A stretch of 9,691 nucleotides of DNA from DALYJJ01 sp031969915. GTDB lineage: Bacteria; Acidobacteriota; Terriglobia; Bryobacterales; Bryobacteraceae. The notes below the pieces were generated by a model, which did no database searches, was not told the origin of the DNA, and saw nothing but the letters and a program-made list of their open reading frames with translations. A program made the translations under genes and the position numbers. Location of the stretch: contig DALYJJ010000195.1 in NCBI GenBank assembly GCA_031969915.1, positions 1 to 9,691 on the forward strand, read 5' to 3'. This document shows positions 5,918 through 9,691 of this stretch, one piece after another; position 1 is the first letter of the stretch, and each line of letters opens with the position of its first letter.

Positions 5918-7501
5918 CTACACCTTCAAATCCCACCCCTTCCGCATGTACGGCTTCAGGTACTTGTTCGCTTCCTCACTGTTACTAAACCGCCGCTTGT
6001 TCGCATCCCACACCAGCTTCCCCGGCACCCGCAGCGCAATCGCCCCCAGCGCCAGCCACTCGATATACTTCGTCGCCACCGCAAAATCCGAAACCCCCGG
6101 TGCCCCACCCTTACACGCCCGAATCCAGTCCTGTTGGTGATTCACCCCGCGCGGCAGCATTTGCGACGGCAGCTTGTACTCCGCCCACCGCGACGCCGGC
6201 AGCAGCCAGACACCCTCGCCCCGCATCGTCGTCGCCATGTGCGCCTTCGACCCCACAAACACCGCACCGTTCCCCGGCGCCCGCATCTTCGGATCCTGCG
6301 ACATACCCGGCGGAAACCCCGGCCCACCCGGACCGCCCGGCCGTCGCGCCCCCGGCGGAAATCCACCCGGCGGAAATCCGCCGCCCCCGCCCTGCCGCGG
6401 AATCGGCTTCCCATCCGGCCCCAACTGCGTGCTCACCAGCATCATCCCGTCCCCGCCCTGCACGAACGGCCGTCCCCGCTCGGCCAGGTTGTTCATCGGC
6501 GGGAACAGCCGCTCCCCTTCCGCCATCCCCGGCGGATTCTCGAAATCGCCCCGCATGTTCTGATACGTGTGCACCGTCACCGGCGGCATCCCCGCGCGCG
6601 CCGGAAACTCGAACACGATATGCGCCCGCAGCGGCCACACCCAACGGCTCGTACCCTCCACATACACGCACTCCACCGACGTCGGGCTCGCCTTGTCCAA
6701 CTGCAGCGCCAGGTGCGCCGGCCCAAGGTTATGCACCAGCCAGTCCCCTAATGACCCGCCCGTCGAAAAGTCGATAAACGCCCGCCACTGGTTCGTCATC
6801 AGCGGGTTGAACGATCGCGCTTCCGCGTTCCCGAGCCACAGGTCCCAATCGAGCGTGGCAGGCACAGTCGTCGCTTCCGGCCCCGTTGCCGGCAGGTTCG
6901 GCTGGCCTCCATAAATGCCGCCCGTCCACGCATGCAGCTCCTTCACCTCGCCGATATCGCCCGACCACACAATCTCGCACGCCGTCTTCGTCCCCTCGTG
7001 GTTCCACCCCTGGTTGCCCATCTGGGTAGCCACCTTGTACTTCACCGCCGCGTCCGCCAGCAGTTGCGACTCCCACGCCGTCCGTGTCAGCGGCTTCTCA
7101 CAATAGACGTGCTTCCCCTGCTGCATCGCCAGCAGCGCGATCGGCGCGTGCATGTGGTCCGGCGTCGCAATCATCACCGCATCCATGCTCTTGCCCTCGG
7201 CCTCGAACATCTTGCGGTAGTCTTTGTACTTCTTCGCCTTCGGATACTCGGCAAATCCCTTCGCCGCCCGCTCCTCGTCCACATCGCACAGCGCGACGAT
7301 GTTCTCCGTCGCCGCCGCGCCCGTCAGGATCGCCGGTCCGCGAATGCCGATCCCCACCGCCCCCACGTTCAACTTCTCGTTCGGCGACTTGTACCCCAGC
7401 CGCGACAGCGAAGCCGCGCTCCCGAAACCCGCCGTGGGTACCGCGCCTGCCAGCAGCGTCCCGTAGAAAAAGTACCGTCGCGAAAGCCTGTGATCGTGCA
7501 C
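5918..7501 (-). CDS. Tat-exported Gfo/Idh/MocA family oxidoreductase
   Basis: A 527-residue NAD(P)-dependent sugar-type dehydrogenase. The start is a GTG at 7499-7501 with a strong AGGAGG (7508-7513) six bases upstream. A twin-arginine leader (LSRRYFFYGTLLAGAVPTAG, residues 6-25) indicates folded export. The Rossmann part begins at 44 (LNVGAVGIGIRG), with the acidic end of strand 2 at CDVDEE (72-77), ATPDHMHAP (112-120) and the catalytic Lys136 in EKPLT. The C-terminal domain has the family's GNQGWNHEG, GGIYGGQPNLP and GGSLGDWLVHNLGPAHLAL (248-266). Residues about 369-400 are a low-complexity Gly/Pro/Phe run (GGGGGFPPGGFPPGARRPGG) absent from typical members. Exported members of this family are abundant in Acidobacteriota and Planctomycetota and often process glycosides or deoxy sugars. 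Substrate cannot be assigned. It converges on the toxin-antitoxin pair and diverges from the S41 peptidase. Confidence 0.9.
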   Translation of the reverse strand: MHDHRLSRRYFFYGTLLAGAVPTAGFGSAASLSRLGYKSPNEKLNVGAVGIGIRGPAILTGAAATENIVALCDVDEERAAKGFAEYPKAKKYKDYRKMFEAEGKSMDAVMIATPDHMHAPIALLAMQQGKHVYCEKPLTRTAWESQLLADAAVKYKVATQMGNQGWNHEGTKTACEIVWSGDIGEVKELHAWTGGIYGGQPNLPATGPEATTVPATLDWDLWLGNAEARSFNPLMTNQWRAFIDFSTGGSLGDWLVHNLGPAHLALQLDKASPTSVECVYVEGTSRWVWPLRAHIVFEFPARAGMPPVTVHTYQNMRGDFENPPGMAEGERLFPPMNNLAERGRPFVQGGDGMMLVSTQLGPDGKPIPRQGGGGGFPPGGFPPGARRPGGPGGPGFPPGMSQDPKMRAPGNGAVFVGSKAHMATTMRGEGVWLLPASRWAEYKLPSQMLPRGVNHQQDWIRACKGGAPGVSDFAVATKYIEWLALGAIALRVPGKLVWDANKRRFSNSEEANKYLKPYMRKGWDLKV

Positions 7502-7549
7502 CGCTCACCTCCTGACGTCCGAATCGTGTTCAGAATCTATCAAAAGGAG

Positions 7550-7568
7550 GGGAGAGTGTCACTCTTCC
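7550..7568. promoter_or_regulatory. Near-perfect palindrome in the divergent intergenic region
   Basis: Arms AGAGTG (7553-7558) and CACTCT (7560-7565) are exactly complementary around one central T; the symmetry continues to 7550 and 7568 with a single G-T mismatch. It sits in the middle of the 136-bp space between the oxidoreductase start and the peptidase start, so a dimeric regulator could control both. I see no convincing -35/-10 pair on either side. Confidence 0.35.
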
Positions 7569-7637
7569 ACCGGTCAAGTTGAAAGCCGCCCCGCCCCTGA
7601 TCCGTTCATCCCCGAAACGGCGCTGACTCAATTAGCC

Positions 7638-9677
7638 ATGCTGCGTTATCTCCTCCTCGTCTGCCTGCTCGGATCCCTGTCCCTCGCCTCCGCCGCTCCC
7701 CCGCCTCCCAGCCGCTACTCGGATCTGGCGCGGCTGTGGGGGACCGTCGCCTACTTCCACCCGAACGCGATCTCGCACGCGCCGCAATGGGACCGGGCCT
7801 TCGCCGGCCGCCTTCCCCTGCTGCTCAACGCTGGCCACGACGACTACGTCGCGGGCTTGCGCGAGCTCCTGGGAACACTCGGCGATCCAGTAACTCGCTT
7901 GGACGAACAGCCCCAGCCCGCTCCCGCTTCTCGCCACCGCTTCCGCTGCACGGGCCTCGTTTGCACTCTTGACTTGCGGGCGCCGGTCCCCGCCGAAAGC
8001 GATCTGATCGACCTCCTGGACGCCCTGCCCGGCCGGCTCCCGCCGGGAGCCCGCCTCACCGTCGACCTCCGGCACTTGACCGCGGCGGAGGCGGAAGCCC
8101 TCTTCGAGACCCTGCGCGAGAGCGGCTTCTTCGATTCCCTAACCGCCGTCCCTCTGGAAGGAGTACATGATCTGCGCCTGGCCTGGAGAGGCCATCCCTC
8201 CGAGCAGCCGAATCGAACGTCGCCCTTCTACCGTCCCGTCTGGATCGCCGTGAAAGACGGGGCCGTCCCCGGTGGTGAGGAGCCCCTCCCCGCGCCGGTC
8301 ACCGTCCGGACCTCGCCCCACATCGCCTTGCCCGCTGAGCTCTACGCGCTCGCTCACGCCGGACGGATCCGGATCGTGGGCGGCCCAACCGTGAGCGGCT
8401 CGGTGGAATCGCTGGTTCTCGAAGACGGGATCAGGGTGTGCGTCCGCCGCTCGCTCTATCGGCGTCACAACGCGTTTCCCTCGCTCGCCGCCGGCCGGCC
8501 CTCCGCGCACTTCCCTCCGCAGCCGTTCCCCGAGCCCGGATGGCGCTTTCTCGCGGCGGCCAGAATCTGGGCCGTCGCGGTTTGGTTCGAAGCCTACGCA
8601 GCCGAGGACGCCGCCGAATGGAACCGCCGCCTGCAATCGCTCGCCCCGGCCTTTCTGGAGGCCTCGAACGCCGCCGAATACGGCGCGGCGGTCGCGGCGA
8701 TGACCCGCCTGTTTGCCGATGCCCACGTCTGGTCTGTCCCTCCTGACGTCCGGAAGGCGCTCGCCGCCAAGCCGGACCTGGAGCTGCGGCGGATTGAGAA
8801 CATGTGGCTGGTCGCCGCGGCCCCCGCCGGCGCCGGCGTGCGCGCCGGCGACGAGATTGTGAGCGTTGACGGCGTTCCCGCGGACCGCTTGGCGCAGGAG
8901 CGAAGCTCGCTCTTTCCCAACCCTCGCACGGAGGTCAACCATCGTTTTGTCGCCGACACCCTGCTCTCCGGGCTTCCGCAAACCTCCGCAGCCGTCACGG
9001 TTCGGAGCGCCGGCGGGACCCTGAGCGAAGTCCGGTTGCCTCGCCTCGCCGGGCCGCCCCCCAGCCGCTCCGGCCCCGCTTGGCGCCTGCTGAATCCGGA
9101 GACCGCTCTCGTGGACCTCGGACTCCTGCAGCCCGCCGCCACCGCCCGGATGATGCGGGAACTGGCCGGCGTTTCCAGCCTGATTTTCGACCTTCGTTCG
9201 TACCCCCGCGGCGCCGGTTGGGCTCTCGCGGCTCACCTGGCGCGAACCGGCCGCCCCCTCATCTCGCGGATCGACCAGCCTTGGATTCTCGGACCGTATG
9301 CCCAGCGGGCCATGGCGCCCGTGGCCGACGAAGTCCCCGCCGCCCATGGCTCGGCTGTGCAAGGCCGCTGGATCGCCCTCGTCGATGAACGAACGCAGAG
9401 CCAGGGAGAGCACACCGCCATGATTCTCGCTGCCCTCGGCGCCAGGCTCGTCGGCAGCCCCACCGCCGGCGCCGACGGAGAGGTAACCTCCATCCGCCTG
9501 CCCGGCGGCATCGGGATGACCTTCTCCGGCATGGCCGTCCGCCGCGCCGGCGGGGAACGCTTCCATCGGATTGGCCTGCAACCGGACGTAGTCGTGCGCC
9601 CCACCGTGGCCGGGATTCGCGCCGGCCGGGATGAGGTGCTGGAAGCCGCCCTCGAACTCCTCGCGTCCCAGCGGTGA
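7638..9677 (+). CDS. Secreted S41-family peptidase with PDZ domain and two half-repeats
   Basis: A 679-residue protein with a signal peptide (MLRYLLLVCLLGSLSLASAA, 1-20). A helical module RLWGTVAYFHPNA..WD..LGDPVTRL (32-88) recurs at 309-365 (RIWAVAVWFEAY..FADAHVW). A PDZ domain lies at about 380-460 (AGVRAGDEIVSVDGVPADRL). The S41 core follows: LIFDLRSYP (515-523), the nucleophile Ser588 in LVDERTQSQGE, and LVGSPTAGADGEVTSIRLPGG (604-624), ending RIGLQPDVVVRPT and GIRAGRDEVLEAALELL. S41 peptidases (tail-specific protease and tricorn-core group) cut peptides with a Ser nucleophile. The Lys of Ser/Lys-type members is not at its usual TxGK place (Ala612), so this follows the S-Q-x-E/GADG subgroup. 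Residues about 140-275 resemble an inactive copy of the core. No clear Shine-Dalgarno precedes the ATG at 7638, so the exact start is moderately certain. The gene ends 14 bp before the window edge. Confidence 0.88.
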   Translation: MLRYLLLVCLLGSLSLASAAPPPPSRYSDLARLWGTVAYFHPNAISHAPQWDRAFAGRLPLLLNAGHDDYVAGLRELLGTLGDPVTRLDEQPQPAPASRHRFRCTGLVCTLDLRAPVPAESDLIDLLDALPGRLPPGARLTVDLRHLTAAEAEALFETLRESGFFDSLTAVPLEGVHDLRLAWRGHPSEQPNRTSPFYRPVWIAVKDGAVPGGEEPLPAPVTVRTSPHIALPAELYALAHAGRIRIVGGPTVSGSVESLVLEDGIRVCVRRSLYRRHNAFPSLAAGRPSAHFPPQPFPEPGWRFLAAARIWAVAVWFEAYAAEDAAEWNRRLQSLAPAFLEASNAAEYGAAVAAMTRLFADAHVWSVPPDVRKALAAKPDLELRRIENMWLVAAAPAGAGVRAGDEIVSVDGVPADRLAQERSSLFPNPRTEVNHRFVADTLLSGLPQTSAAVTVRSAGGTLSEVRLPRLAGPPPSRSGPAWRLLNPETALVDLGLLQPAATARMMRELAGVSSLIFDLRSYPRGAGWALAAHLARTGRPLISRIDQPWILGPYAQRAMAPVADEVPAAHGSAVQGRWIALVDERTQSQGEHTAMILAALGARLVGSPTAGADGEVTSIRLPGGIGMTFSGMAVRRAGGERFHRIGLQPDVVVRPTVAGIRAGRDEVLEAALELLASQR

Positions 9678-9691
9678 GCGGCGCACCCCTC

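Noticed and set aside
5885..6751. 288-aa + strand open frame opposite the oxidoreductase
   Set aside because: Arg/Pro/His-rich shadow; the opposite strand carries Rossmann and EKP motifs.
8139..9686. 515-aa - strand open frame opposite the S41 peptidase
   Set aside because: Gly/Arg/Asp-rich shadow of a high-GC gene; the + strand has clear PDZ and S41 motifs.

Overview
This is a high-GC stretch of bacterial chromosome carrying mostly secreted or surface-directed enzymes. Tat-type leaders on a Gfo/Idh/MocA oxidoreductase and a type-B carboxylesterase, a Pro/Gly-rich insertion in the oxidoreductase, and a two-half S41 peptidase together resemble soil Acidobacteriota of the Solibacter/Bryobacterales type. 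Planctomycete or Verrucomicrobia-like origin is a weaker alternative. This placement is inferred from protein style; no rRNA or marker gene is present.

Left part (1-2590, + strand): the tail of an unrecognised gene broken by an apparent one-base frameshift (1-194); a roughly 230-bp gap; a small protein of 144 aa (423-857) with an internal copy of the hydrophobic motif normally found at the N-terminus of DUF1559/type IV pilin-like proteins; and a type-B carboxylesterase (915-2590) whose complete catalytic machinery is split over two frames by a deletion just after the nucleophile region.

Middle (2621-5089, - strand): a secreted CE1/enterochelin-esterase-like alpha/beta hydrolase with an N-terminal beta-sandwich domain, preceded on the same strand by a secreted protein made of two tandem SIMPL (DUF541)-like repeats. 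They are 63 bp apart and may share a transcript, with a hairpin between them.

Centre (5090-5854, + strand): divergent from the SIMPL gene is a compact MNT/HEPN (mntA-hepT type) toxin-antitoxin pair with overlapping genes. Two perfect and one imperfect copy of an 11-bp repeat lie just upstream and are a good candidate autoregulatory operator. The HEPN protein keeps the H-x-Y part of its active motif but has Gly where the Arg of R-x4-H is expected.

Right part (5918-9677): a Tat-exported Gfo/Idh/MocA oxidoreductase on the - strand, and, divergent from it across a 136-bp region with an odd-symmetric near-palindrome, a secreted S41-family peptidase of 679 aa. Its N-terminal half looks like a degenerate copy of its catalytic half. 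The secreted esterases, oxidoreductase and peptidase are consistent with extracellular degradation of plant or microbial polymers, but they do not form one obvious pathway. I see no CRISPR array, RNA gene, insertion sequence or clear multi-gene defence island. The toxin-antitoxin pair with its repeat operator and the odd motif-bearing proteins are the most notable items.
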